From assembly GCF_900141855.1 (NCBI RefSeq), contig NZ_FQYU01000002.1, positions 434,001-498,000 on the forward strand: a DNA stretch of 64,000 bases. Reading direction: 5' to 3'. The translations under genes were made by a program, and so were the position numbers. The DNA comes from Pseudozobellia thermophila (GTDB lineage Bacteria; Bacteroidota; Bacteroidia; Flavobacteriales; Flavobacteriaceae). A model generated the notes under the pieces. It was not told the DNA's origin, ran no database searches, and saw only the letters and a program-made list of their open reading frames with translations. Below, one piece after another: positions 34,603 through 43,140 of this stretch (positions are counted from its first letter, which is position 1; each line of letters begins with the position of its first letter).

Positions 34603-37600
34603 ATGGTCTTTTTTTTCGGTGATGCCAGTACCAAAGTTTTCGCTGTACAAACTACAGGCGAACTTTCCCAAGAAGATACAAACAAACTTATATGGTTGTT
34701 CGGCAACCGACCTAAACTGAACGCGGCGTCACTCGACGCCTTTTTTGTTGGCCCCCGGGCCGCAATGATTACGCCGTGGAGTACCAATGCAACCGAAATC
34801 ACCCAAAATATGGGTATTTCAGGAATTGTCCGTATCGAAGAGTTTCAAGCGGTTACGGAAGATTTTATCGATTTCGACCCCATGTTGTCGCAAAAGTTCA
34901 AAGGTCTGGACCAAAAGATCTTCCATATCGATGTTAATCCCGAACCTATTTTGGAAATCGCCGACATTGCGGCCTACAACGAGAAAGAAGGGCTTGCCCT
35001 AAGCGACGAGGAAGTCGATTATTTGAATAAGCTGGCGGAAAAAATGGGCCGCAAATTGACCGACTCCGAGGTGTTCGGGTTCAGTCAGGTAAATTCCGAG
35101 CACTGCCGCCATAAAATATTCAACGGCACTTTTGTGATCGATGGCGAGGAAATGCCGAGTTCGCTTTTCAAACTCATAAAGAAGACCTCGGAAAAAAATC
35201 CGAACGACATCGTTTCGGCCTATAAAGACAATGTTGCCTTTATAAAGGGGCCCAAAGCGGTACAATTCGCCCCGAAAAGGGCCGACGTTCCCGATTTTTA
35301 CGAAGAAAAGGAATTTGAATCGGTCATATCCCTAAAGGCGGAGACCCACAACTTCCCGACTACGGTAGAGCCCTTTAACGGGGCAGCGACCGGATCGGGC
35401 GGTGAAATTCGCGATCGCCTTGCCGGCGGAAAGGGGTCTTTGCCCTTGGCCGGTACCGCCGTCTATATGACGGCTTATTCCCGCCTCGTAAAAGACCGCC
35501 CTTGGGAGCAGGCCATGCCCGAGCGCGATTGGCTTTACCAAACCCCGATGGACATCCTGATCAAGGCCTCCAACGGGGCCTCCGACTTCGGAAACAAATT
35601 CGGACAACCGCTTATCGCGGGCTCCGTATTGACCTTCGAGCACGATGAAAACAAAGACCAGGCCGCCGATAAGGCGAGAAGATTGGGTTACGACAAGGTA
35701 ATCATGCAGGCCGGGGGCGTTGGCTATGGCAAGGCCGAACAGGCCCTGAAGGAAACGCCGCAAGTCGGTGATAAGATTGTGATCCTCGGAGGCGATAACT
35801 ACCGAATTGGAATGGGCGGGGCGGCCGTATCGAGTGCAGACACGGGCGAGTTCAGCTCGGCCATTGAACTGAACGCCGTTCAGCGTTCCAATCCCGAAAT
35901 GCAGAAAAGGGCGGCAAATGCGGTCAGGGGCATGGTAGAGAGCGACGAAAACCCCATCGTTTCCATTCACGATCACGGTGCCGGTGGCCACTTGAACTGC
36001 CTTTCTGAATTGGTGGAAGATACAGGCGGAAAAATCGATTTGGACAAGCTTCCGGTCGGCGACCCCACATTATCGGCAAAAGAAATTATCGGAAACGAGT
36101 CGCAAGAACGTATGGGACTGGTAATCGGCGAGAAAAATATCGATCTACTTCAACGGATCGCGGAACGGGAACGCTCCCCGATGTACGAAGTGGGCGATGT
36201 AACCGGCGACGACCGCTTTACCTTTGAATCGAAGACCACCGGTGAAAAACCCATGGACGTCAACCTATCGGACATCTTCGGAAGCTCCCCGAAAACCACC
36301 ATGGAGGATACCCGTATCGCACGCAACTATAAAGAACCCGAATATTCCCTGGAATTCTTTCACGATTACCTCGAGCAGGTCTTACAATTGGAAGCGGTAG
36401 CCTGTAAAGATTGGCTAACGAACAAGGTAGACCGTTGCGTCGGCGGCCGGGTGGCAAAACAACAATGCGCAGGCCCCTTGCAACTTCCCTTGAACGACTG
36501 CGCCGTAATGGCCTTGGATTTTAAGGGTAAGGAAGGAATCGCCACGAGTATAGGCCACTCCCCCGTTTCGGCACTTATCGCTCCCGCCGCCGGTAGCAAG
36601 AACAGTATCGCCGAAGCCTTGACGAACCTTGTTTGGGCCCCCTTGAAAGAGGGCCTGAAATCAGTGTCGCTGTCGGCCAACTGGATGTGGCCCTGCAAAA
36701 ACGAAGGGGAAGATGCACGGTTGTACGAAGCGGTCCAGGCCGTTTCCGATTTCGCCATCGAGCTGGGCATCAACGTGCCCACGGGAAAAGACTCCCTTTC
36801 GATGAAGCAAAAATATAAGGACGGAGAAGTCATCGCCCCGGGTACCGTTATCATTTCGGCCGCGGCCCATTGCGACGACATCACCAAGGTAGTGGAACCC
36901 GTTTTTCAAAAAGAAGGGGGACCCATTTACTACATCAACCTATCAAAAGACGCTTATAAACTGGGCGGCTCTTCCTTCGCACAGGTACGTAACGCCATTG
37001 GGAGCGAGGCTCCGACCATTGTCGACGCCCCCTATTTCAAAACGGTATTCAATACCGTTCAAAAACTGATCCGCAAGGGCGATATAATCGCCGGTCACGA
37101 TGTGGCCTCGGGCGGTTTGATCACCACCCTTCTCGAAATGTGCTTTGCCGATACCGATTTGGGGGCCGCCCTAGACCTGTCGGACCTTAAGGAGGAGGAT
37201 ACTATAAAGCTACTGTTTTCAGAAAATGCGAGTATTGTTTTTCAAGCCAAGGATGCCCGTGTGGAAACCTATCTTTCCGAACAGAACATCGATTACAGGA
37301 AAATCGGGGAAGTTACTTCGGAAAGCAAGCTGACCCTTAAGAACAACGGTATGGAAATGGGCCTAAACATTGATTCTTTGCGCGATGTATGGTTCAAGAC
37401 CTCCTATTTATTGGACGACAGGCAGACGGCAAACAACCTGGCCAAAGCCCGGTACGACAATTACAAGGTTCAGCCCCTCTCCTATTCCTTTCCCTCAAAA
37501 CCGCGAATAGATTTGGAGAATTTTAAACTCACTTCCTCCTCCAGGCCAAAGGCGGCCATTTTGAGGGAAAAGGGAAGCAACTCCGAAAGGGAAATGGCCC

Positions 37601-38289
37601 ATGCCATGTACTTGGCCGGTTTTGACGTGAAGGACGTGCATATGACCGACCTGATCTCGGGCCGCGAAACACTTGAAGACATTCAATTTATCGGGGCCGT
37701 TGGGGGTTTTTCCAACTCCGATGTATTGGGAAGCGCCAAAGGCTGGGCGGGGGCCATCAAATACAATGAAAAGGCCAATACGGCGATAAGGAACTTCTTC
37801 GCCAGGCCCGATACCCTATCCATTGGTATCTGTAACGGATGCCAATTGTTTATGGAACTCGATTTGATCAATCCCGACCACGAGACCCACGGTCGAATGA
37901 CCTATAACGATTCGCACAAACACGAAAGCAATTTTACCTCGGTAAAAATACAGGAGAACAACTCGGTGATGCTTTCCAGTTTGGCCGGAACTACCTTAGG
38001 CGTATGGATTTCCCACGGGGAAGGCAAATTTAGCCTGCCCCTACCGGAAAGCCACTACGAGATCGTCGCCAAATACGGCTACGAGGGCTATCCCTCCAAT
38101 CCCAACGGAAGCGATTTCAACACGGCCATGTTGTGTGACAAAACCGGAAGGCATTTGGTAACCATGCCCCATATCGAACGCTCCATCTTCCCATGGAATT
38201 GGGCCTACTATCCGAAAGACCGAAACGACAAGGTCTCCCCTTGGCTCGAGGCCTTTGTCAATGCGAGGGAGTGGATAGAAAAGAAATAA
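34603..38289 (+). CDS. purL: phosphoribosylformylglycinamidine synthase (single-chain PurL)
   Basis: Fourth step of purine synthesis: FGAR plus glutamine and ATP to FGAM. At 1228 residues it is the large one-chain form with an N-terminal PurS-like part, two AIR-synthase-like halves and a C-terminal glutaminase. Motifs include AETHNFPTTVEPFNGAATGSGG near residue 247, HDHGAGGH near 452 and GKDSLSM near 728. In the glutaminase, GICNGCQ holds nucleophile Cys1080. No separate purS or purQ gene is needed. It has a promoter and a downstream terminator, so it is probably transcribed alone. Confidence 0.97.
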   Translation: MVFFFGDASTKVFAVQTTGELSQEDTNKLIWLFGNRPKLNAASLDAFFVGPRAAMITPWSTNATEITQNMGISGIVRIEEFQAVTEDFIDFDPMLSQKFKGLDQKIFHIDVNPEPILEIADIAAYNEKEGLALSDEEVDYLNKLAEKMGRKLTDSEVFGFSQVNSEHCRHKIFNGTFVIDGEEMPSSLFKLIKKTSEKNPNDIVSAYKDNVAFIKGPKAVQFAPKRADVPDFYEEKEFESVISLKAETHNFPTTVEPFNGAATGSGGEIRDRLAGGKGSLPLAGTAVYMTAYSRLVKDRPWEQAMPERDWLYQTPMDILIKASNGASDFGNKFGQPLIAGSVLTFEHDENKDQAADKARRLGYDKVIMQAGGVGYGKAEQALKETPQVGDKIVILGGDNYRIGMGGAAVSSADTGEFSSAIELNAVQRSNPEMQKRAANAVRGMVESDENPIVSIHDHGAGGHLNCLSELVEDTGGKIDLDKLPVGDPTLSAKEIIGNESQERMGLVIGEKNIDLLQRIAERERSPMYEVGDVTGDDRFTFESKTTGEKPMDVNLSDIFGSSPKTTMEDTRIARNYKEPEYSLEFFHDYLEQVLQLEAVACKDWLTNKVDRCVGGRVAKQQCAGPLQLPLNDCAVMALDFKGKEGIATSIGHSPVSALIAPAAGSKNSIAEALTNLVWAPLKEGLKSVSLSANWMWPCKNEGEDARLYEAVQAVSDFAIELGINVPTGKDSLSMKQKYKDGEVIAPGTVIISAAAHCDDITKVVEPVFQKEGGPIYYINLSKDAYKLGGSSFAQVRNAIGSEAPTIVDAPYFKTVFNTVQKLIRKGDIIAGHDVASGGLITTLLEMCFADTDLGAALDLSDLKEEDTIKLLFSENASIVFQAKDARVETYLSEQNIDYRKIGEVTSESKLTLKNNGMEMGLNIDSLRDVWFKTSYLLDDRQTANNLAKARYDNYKVQPLSYSFPSKPRIDLENFKLTSSSRPKAAILREKGSNSEREMAHAMYLAGFDVKDVHMTDLISGRETLEDIQFIGAVGGFSNSDVLGSAKGWAGAIKYNEKANTAIRNFFARPDTLSIGICNGCQLFMELDLINPDHETHGRMTYNDSHKHESNFTSVKIQENNSVMLSSLAGTTLGVWISHGEGKFSLPLPESHYEIVAKYGYEGYPSNPNGSDFNTAMLCDKTGRHLVTMPHIERSIFPWNWAYYPKDRNDKVSPWLEAFVNAREWIEKK

Positions 38290-38320
38290 GGAACACCTTA
38301 TTTCAACATAAAAAACCATC

Positions 38321-38352
38321 AAAGAGGCTGCCTTTTCGGGCAGCCTCTTTTC
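38321..38352. terminator. terminator after purL
   Basis: A 12-bp perfect stem AAAGAGGCTGCC/GGCAGCCTCTTT with a 6-base loop. The T tail is short on both sides. It is convergent with the matrixin gene. Confidence 0.75.
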
Positions 38353-38372
38353 GTAACCGAACCGAAGATCCG

Positions 38373-39677
38373 TTAATTGATCAAATCACAACCGGCGGAT
38401 ACAAAGTCCATTCGCCTTTCGTTCAAAGTACCGTTCGAAAAGGAAACACCGATCGAGATTCCCAATCCCCAATACACATAGGGCTTATGGGCCACACCAA
38501 ATTTTTTGAACCAGTTATCGCCGGACAGGCTTAGGTTATTGTGTGCGGCTATCTTGCTATAACCGTCATAAATATGGACATGGTCGACCATCGCCTTGGT
38601 CGAAAAGGTTCTGAAACGCAAAATGGCACAGACCACTTTTAACCGTTTTTGGTCCTTTATAACCGGTGTCGGCAAGGCAAAATGAAACCAGTTGGTGGTA
38701 TTGGGCTTGCCGTACAGGTAGGTGTAAAATCCGGCCCTGGTAATACGCTCCAAGCGCTCAGGGTATTCGACCTGAATACTGGTTCCGTGGATCCAAGGGG
38801 CGTTTTCAATGGAGTATCCCCCATAAATGGTCCTGATACCTGCGATATCGTCGGCATGCAGGTAGCGCATGGGGCCCGCATAGGTGGGAAACATCAACGA
38901 ACCGTTCACGTTGGAGTGGCGTAGCCCCAAAGAATGTCCAAATTCATGGGCCGCCACCGTTACCAAATCGACTTTGCCGCTCCCAGTAGGTATATTGATG
39001 GTCCACGATTCGGCGCCATCAAAATGGGCGTCACCTGCCAAGGCTCCGGAATTTGGGGGTGGGTAGTAGGCATGGGCCAATACGCCTCCTTTCCCGTCAA
39101 AGGCCGATCCATCGCCATGGGCTCCCGAAACGAACTTGATCCGTATATCGGCACTTGCACTATTGTTGACCCTTCTAAAGCTCAGCGGTGTTTCGGCCGC
39201 CCACATCGCAAAGGCCTGTGCTATGGCTTCGTGAATTTTTGCCGGCGTAAGTCCATTATCGGTGGTATAGTTATCGAAACCATAGGTCAGACTGGTCGTC
39301 GACCACTTATTGCCATGGGTAGAGAACTCACCCAAATCGGGCATACCACAACGCTTTTGATCCAGTTCGTCGAGGGTTTTCCTGTCCAACTTCCCCGTAA
39401 CGTCAAGCCCATGAAACTCTTGATACTTCTTCAGTGCCTCCACTGTCGCCTTGTCCATTTTTCCAGGTTCGATAAAGGAGGTTTTCAAGCTTTCCAGCGC
39501 AGATTCCTCAGGCTGAGGAGGCCTGTTTTCCTCTACCCCAAAAGCGGCATCTTCGGGATTTAGGTACCCGAACAACTGCAAATGCTTTTGCAATTCCTTT
39601 ACATCCGATGACTTTTGCGGAACATATTCCGCCTTTTTGAGTTTTTTCGAACTCTTTTTTTCTACAACTTCACTCAT
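38373..39677 (-). CDS. matrixin-type metalloprotease with cysteine switch (M10A-like)
   Basis: The 434 residues show four parts. A charged N terminus carries no signal peptide. A peptidoglycan-binding-like propeptide follows (about 24-108). KRCGMPD (109-115) has Cys110, equivalent to the PRCGxPD cysteine switch that keeps animal matrix metalloproteinases latent. The catalytic domain (about 118-290) has HEFGHSLGLRH (His244, Glu245, His248, His254), the Met-turn Met262 and probable structural zinc ligands His187, Asp189, His202 and His218. The tail (about 295-434, WIHGTSIQVEYPE and MVDHVHIYDGYSKIAAHN) resembles what I remember as DUF6623. It lies 26 bases downstream of a lipoprotein gene, probably in one operon. 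Confidence 0.92.
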   Translation of the reverse strand: MSEVVEKKSSKKLKKAEYVPQKSSDVKELQKHLQLFGYLNPEDAAFGVEENRPPQPEESALESLKTSFIEPGKMDKATVEALKKYQEFHGLDVTGKLDRKTLDELDQKRCGMPDLGEFSTHGNKWSTTSLTYGFDNYTTDNGLTPAKIHEAIAQAFAMWAAETPLSFRRVNNSASADIRIKFVSGAHGDGSAFDGKGGVLAHAYYPPPNSGALAGDAHFDGAESWTINIPTGSGKVDLVTVAAHEFGHSLGLRHSNVNGSLMFPTYAGPMRYLHADDIAGIRTIYGGYSIENAPWIHGTSIQVEYPERLERITRAGFYTYLYGKPNTTNWFHFALPTPVIKDQKRLKVVCAILRFRTFSTKAMVDHVHIYDGYSKIAAHNNLSLSGDNWFKKFGVAHKPYVYWGLGISIGVSFSNGTLNERRMDFVSAGCDLIN

Positions 39678-39703
39678 AACCCATTGTTTTTGAAGATTAA
39701 GTA

Positions 39704-40078
39704 CTATTCTATGCTTCTTAGCTCCGCTAGAAGATAAACCTGCTCTCCCCCCATTCTGGGCGGCGGCAAGGTAGGATCCTTTACAAGTACCCCCGTAAAA
39801 ACCACTTTGGTTCCCGGTTTTTGCAAGTTTTGGGGGATCATTCCCGAATCGGGAACGATACAGGTGAATTGCGAGTCGATGGTGTTTTTTTGATGGAACG
39901 AAATGCTGAATTTTTGGATATCCTCCCGAAAATTTATAATTCCGGGCTGGTTCTCTACCGTGTTTTGTTTCATAGCCATTTCTTTTTGGTGGGGTGAAAC
40001 CGTTGAACTATTGGTCCTTTTTGGGGCACAAGAACTTCCGATCACTATCGACATAAGCAAAACAGTACATATTCTCAT
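39704..40078 (-). CDS. small lipoprotein upstream of the matrixin
   Basis: From the ATG at 40076-40078 it has 124 residues with a signal peptide and lipobox Cys17 (GSSC). The mature chain contains one further cysteine and the strand-like texts FSISFHQKN, SQFTCIVPDSG, TKVVFTGVLVKDPT and EQVYLLAELRSIE, consistent with a small OB-like or beta-sandwich fold. I do not recognise a family. Only 26 bases separate it from the downstream metalloprotease, so the two are probably co-expressed. It might act as an inhibitor, anchor or substrate presenter, but the sequence does not say which. Confidence 0.75.
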   Translation of the reverse strand: MRICTVLLMSIVIGSSCAPKRTNSSTVSPHQKEMAMKQNTVENQPGIINFREDIQKFSISFHQKNTIDSQFTCIVPDSGMIPQNLQKPGTKVVFTGVLVKDPTLPPPRMGGEQVYLLAELRSIE

Positions 40079-40682
40079 TGCTAAAAATTGATGGGTCAGG
40101 CGGGTCTTGCCCTGTGAGAGTCCCAAACAGAAAAGGACCTATAACACACAAAAAGGCCGTTGGGCCTTATATGCCAACATCAGATTGACATCCAAGCAGA
40201 TTAAAGCTACACTTTAATCCATAAAAAAAACAGCTAAACTTCACAAATCGTAAGAATAGACTTATAACTTGTAAGAAATATTGTATAATATGCAGTTTAA
40301 AAAACTAAAAAACAATATATTACAAAAAACAATCCTATTAGTATCCAAGGTATAGGGCACGATAAGAATTACATGCCCATTGTCGACACGCACCTATGCC
40401 CTATTGCCAAAATTTTAGATCAGGGGGGCGGATATCGTATACGCATTTGGGCCAACTGGTGTACTTAATGCCCCCCACCCTGCATTATGGGCCAGGTTTT
40501 TAGGTGGTTCTTAACCTCAATTCATACCTAATTTATGGGCGTTTATCGAAAATTCATAAATTAATCCATTGACAACTCGTTGAAAATTTGCAATTTGACA
40601 TCAAAGCAGTATCGATTTTATGAATCCTATTTTAAAATACCGCTTGCTTTTCATATTTTGCAAGTAGTTATTAATACCAGTT
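40079..40682. other. 604-base AT-rich gap with a GC-rich core and inverted repeats
   Basis: No supported gene. Two near-identical 15-base direct repeats, TTGACATC(C/A)AAGCAG, occur at 40185-40199 and 40595-40609. Between them lies a GC-richer block (about 40345-40510) with inverted repeats ATAGGGCA/TGCCCTAT (40352-40359 with 40397-40404), GGGGGGC/GCCCCCC (40423-40429 with 40470-40476) and TAATGC/GCATTA (40466-40471 with 40482-40487). The last two are mutually exclusive. An 8-bp hairpin GATTAAAG/CTTTAATC sits at 40199-40219. A 31-codon frame at 40373-40468 has no support. Confidence 0.45.
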
Positions 40683-42455
40683 ATGACAGAAATCACTCGA
40701 CTTTTTGATTTTCCCTACTACCAACTTGAAAGTTGCCCGCTGGAGGAGGCCTTGGTCACCAAGCGCGACGGAAAATGGCTTGCCCTTTCCACACAAGAAT
40801 ATATAGACCAGGCCAATGCGATCAGCCGGGCCTTGTTGCGCATGGGCGTAGGCACAAATGACAAAATAGCGGTAATTTCAATGACCAACCGTACCGAATG
40901 GAACGTGATGGACATAGGCATACTGCAATTGGGAGCGCAAAATGTGCCCATTTATCCGACCATTTCGGCCGAAGAATACGTTTACGTGCTCAATCATTCG
41001 GAAGCCAAATATTGTTTTGTCTCCTGTCAAGAGGTGTACGACAAGGTCAATTCGATCAGGGACCAGGTTCCGAACCTTGAAGAAGTGTATTCCTTCGACG
41101 AGATCGACTCCTGTAAAAATTGGAAGGAAGTCTTGGAACTAGGGGCCGACGTTTCGAACCAAGGGGAAGTAGACAAGCTAAAGGATAGTGTAAAGCCTTC
41201 CGATCTGGCCACCCTAATCTACACTTCGGGAACAACCGGAAAGCCCAAGGGCGTCATGCTCTCCCATTCCAATCTGGTGAGCAATGCCCTCGAGAGCTCC
41301 AAACGCCTTCCCATTACGGACGGAAAAACCAAGGCGCTCAGTTTTCTGCCCTTGTGCCATGTCTACGAGCGTATGTTGATCTACCTATACCAATACCGCA
41401 GTGTAAGCATTTACTATGCCGAATCGCTCGACAAAATCAGCGAAAACCTAAAAGAAGTGGGCCCGCACGTGATGACGGCCGTTCCGCGTTTGCTCGAAAA
41501 GGTATACGATAAGATTATCGCCAAGGGGGCCGAGCTGACGGGCATCAAAAAGAAACTCTTCTTTTGGGCCGTAGGGGTCGGCCTCAAGTTTGAGCCCTAT
41601 GGACAAAACGGTTGGTGGTACGAAAAAAAACTGGCCCTTGCCCGAAAGTTGATTTTCAGCAAATGGAAAGAAGGCCTAGGCGGAAACCTGAGCCTTATCG
41701 CCTCGGGTAGTGCCGCCCTACAACCCCGACTGGCCCGGATCTTCAATGCGGCCGAATTCGGACTGATGGAGGGCTACGGACTAACGGAGACCTCGCCGGT
41801 AATTGCCGTAAACGATATGCGCAATGGAGGATTCCGTATCGGCACGGTTGGAAAGCCCATTGACAAAACCGAGGTCAAGATCGCCGAAGACGGCGAAATA
41901 TGCATTAAGGGGCCCCAAGTAATGATGGGGTATTACAAAGACCCCGAAAAAACGTCCGAAGCTATAATTGACGGTTATTTCCATACGGGCGATATCGGCG
42001 AAATAGACCAGGACGGCTTCTTAAAGATTACCGATCGTAAAAAAGAGATGTTCAAGACCTCCGGTGGCAAGTACGTGGCCCCACAACTTTTGGAGAACCG
42101 GTTCAAACAATCGCGGTTCATCGAACAGATCATGGTCGTAGGAGAAGGCGAAAAAATGCCGGCCGCCCTCATCCAGCCCGACTTTGAATACTTGCACGAA
42201 TGGGCCCAAAGACACAACATTACCATTCCCGAGAATTCGGATATCATCTTGAACGAAAAAGTGTTGGAACGCTATCAATTGGAAGTGGACAAGGCTAACG
42301 AGAAATTCGCCAAATGGGAGAAGGTCAAACAATTTCGCCTTACCCCCGATGTCTGGAGCATTAACGAAGGCCACCTCACCCCGACCTTGAAACTGAGAAG
42401 AAAAATTATAAAAGAAAAATACATCGACCTTTACAACGACATCTACGGCCATTGA
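40683..42455 (+). CDS. fadD: long-chain acyl-CoA synthetase
   Basis: Activates fatty acids to acyl-CoA through an acyl-adenylate. The 590 residues have the AMP-binding motif YTSGTTGKPKGVMLSH near residue 180, GYGLTETSPVIA near 365, YFHTGDIGE near 433, and the hinge plus fatty-acyl signature DGFLKITDRKKEMFKTSGGKYVAPQ. The length and the SGGKYVAP text fit the bacterial long-chain (FAA1/COG1022) group. It lies 189 bases upstream of the marR-beta-oxidation cluster on the same strand and feeds its product into that pathway. Confidence 0.92.
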   Translation: MTEITRLFDFPYYQLESCPLEEALVTKRDGKWLALSTQEYIDQANAISRALLRMGVGTNDKIAVISMTNRTEWNVMDIGILQLGAQNVPIYPTISAEEYVYVLNHSEAKYCFVSCQEVYDKVNSIRDQVPNLEEVYSFDEIDSCKNWKEVLELGADVSNQGEVDKLKDSVKPSDLATLIYTSGTTGKPKGVMLSHSNLVSNALESSKRLPITDGKTKALSFLPLCHVYERMLIYLYQYRSVSIYYAESLDKISENLKEVGPHVMTAVPRLLEKVYDKIIAKGAELTGIKKKLFFWAVGVGLKFEPYGQNGWWYEKKLALARKLIFSKWKEGLGGNLSLIASGSAALQPRLARIFNAAEFGLMEGYGLTETSPVIAVNDMRNGGFRIGTVGKPIDKTEVKIAEDGEICIKGPQVMMGYYKDPEKTSEAIIDGYFHTGDIGEIDQDGFLKITDRKKEMFKTSGGKYVAPQLLENRFKQSRFIEQIMVVGEGEKMPAALIQPDFEYLHEWAQRHNITIPENSDIILNEKVLERYQLEVDKANEKFAKWEKVKQFRLTPDVWSINEGHLTPTLKLRRKIIKEKYIDLYNDIYGH

Positions 42456-42588
42456 CCCCCATCGGCCGGCCGTCGTTTACCTACCGTCATATGCTTTGGC
42501 AAGCTGGCGAAAGAGGCTAGACCTTTGTAGTAGAAACTCCCATTGAACGTCCCAAACCGGGGTTTTGGCACCATTATTTTTTTGTGAT

Positions 42589-42610
42589 TTTATTATGCAT
42601 GCATAATAAA
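42589..42610 (+). promoter_or_regulatory. 22-bp perfect palindrome, probable MarR operator
   Basis: The palindrome has arms TTTATTATGCA/TGCATAATAAA centred between 42599 and 42600, a typical size for a winged-helix dimer site. It ends seven bases before the -7 box of the marR gene and covers where the -33 element should be. Bound protein would block transcription of marR and the beta-oxidation genes. Confidence 0.65.
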
Positions 42611-42617
42611 TTTTTCA

Positions 42618-42625
42618 TATCTTTG
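42618..42625 (+). promoter_or_regulatory. -7 box of the marR-beta-oxidation operon
   Basis: TATCTTTG is a perfect TANNTTTG match 19 bases before the marR start. The usual TTG is absent because the palindrome occupies that place. Confidence 0.5.
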
Positions 42626-42644
42626 GTAGACCTAAATCCGACCG

Positions 42645-43112
42645 ATGAAAGAAATTACGATTGACTACGCACTTCGTGCCACGTGGCAGGCCGTTGCCAG
42701 GATGTACAACGAAGAGGCGAAAAAATTCGGTTCTACAATGGCCGTGGGCTTCACCTTGTTGAGTATCGACCCCAAAACGGGTACGCCCTCGACATCATTG
42801 GGCCCCAAAATGGGAATGGAGGCCACAAGCCTATCGCGTATCTTAAAGAGAATGGAGGAGCAGGGCTTGATCGAAAGAAAGCCCAACCCCCAAGACGGGC
42901 GGGGGGTGCTTATACACCTTACCGATTTCGGTCTTGAAAAAAGGAACGATTCGAAAAATGTGGTGCTCCGCTTCAACGAAACCGTTAGGTCAAGGGTCTC
43001 ACAAGAAAGTCTGGATGGCTTTTTTGAAGTGATGAACTCGATCAATGAAATGATTTCGGAAAAGATCATTCAAACGAACGATAATACGATCAATGGTCAA
43101 AAAACAGATTGA
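42645..43112 (+). CDS. MarR family transcriptional regulator
   Basis: This 155-residue protein has a winged helix: SLSRILKRMEEQGLIERKPNPQDGRGVLIHLTDFG holds the recognition helix and the wing with the D-x-R signature. N- and C-terminal helices should form the dimer. It heads a cluster of HAD/ECH, thiolase and acyl-CoA dehydrogenase genes (28 bases to the next start), so it very probably represses or senses acyl-CoA for beta-oxidation, much as FadR does elsewhere. The palindrome at 42589-42610 is its likely target. The effector is not known from the sequence. Confidence 0.92.
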   Translation: MKEITIDYALRATWQAVARMYNEEAKKFGSTMAVGFTLLSIDPKTGTPSTSLGPKMGMEATSLSRILKRMEEQGLIERKPNPQDGRGVLIHLTDFGLEKRNDSKNVVLRFNETVRSRVSQESLDGFFEVMNSINEMISEKIIQTNDNTINGQKTD

Positions 43113-43140
43113 CCACTTAACCTATAAATAATATTTAACA

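Noticed and set aside
40199-40219. Hairpin GATTAAAG/CTTTAATC as a terminator
   Set aside because: The A run follows the stem on the plus strand, and the minus-strand T run would come before the stem, so neither strand gives a rho-independent layout.
40373-40468. 31-codon frame in the 40-kb gap as a small peptide gene
   Set aside because: No signal, no conserved motif, and it lies across inverted repeats that better explain the sequence.
42551-42583. Imperfect hairpin CCAAACC/GGTTTTGG after fadD, followed by a T run, as a terminator
   Set aside because: The stem is short with a bulge and the T run starts several bases away; possible but too weak to list.
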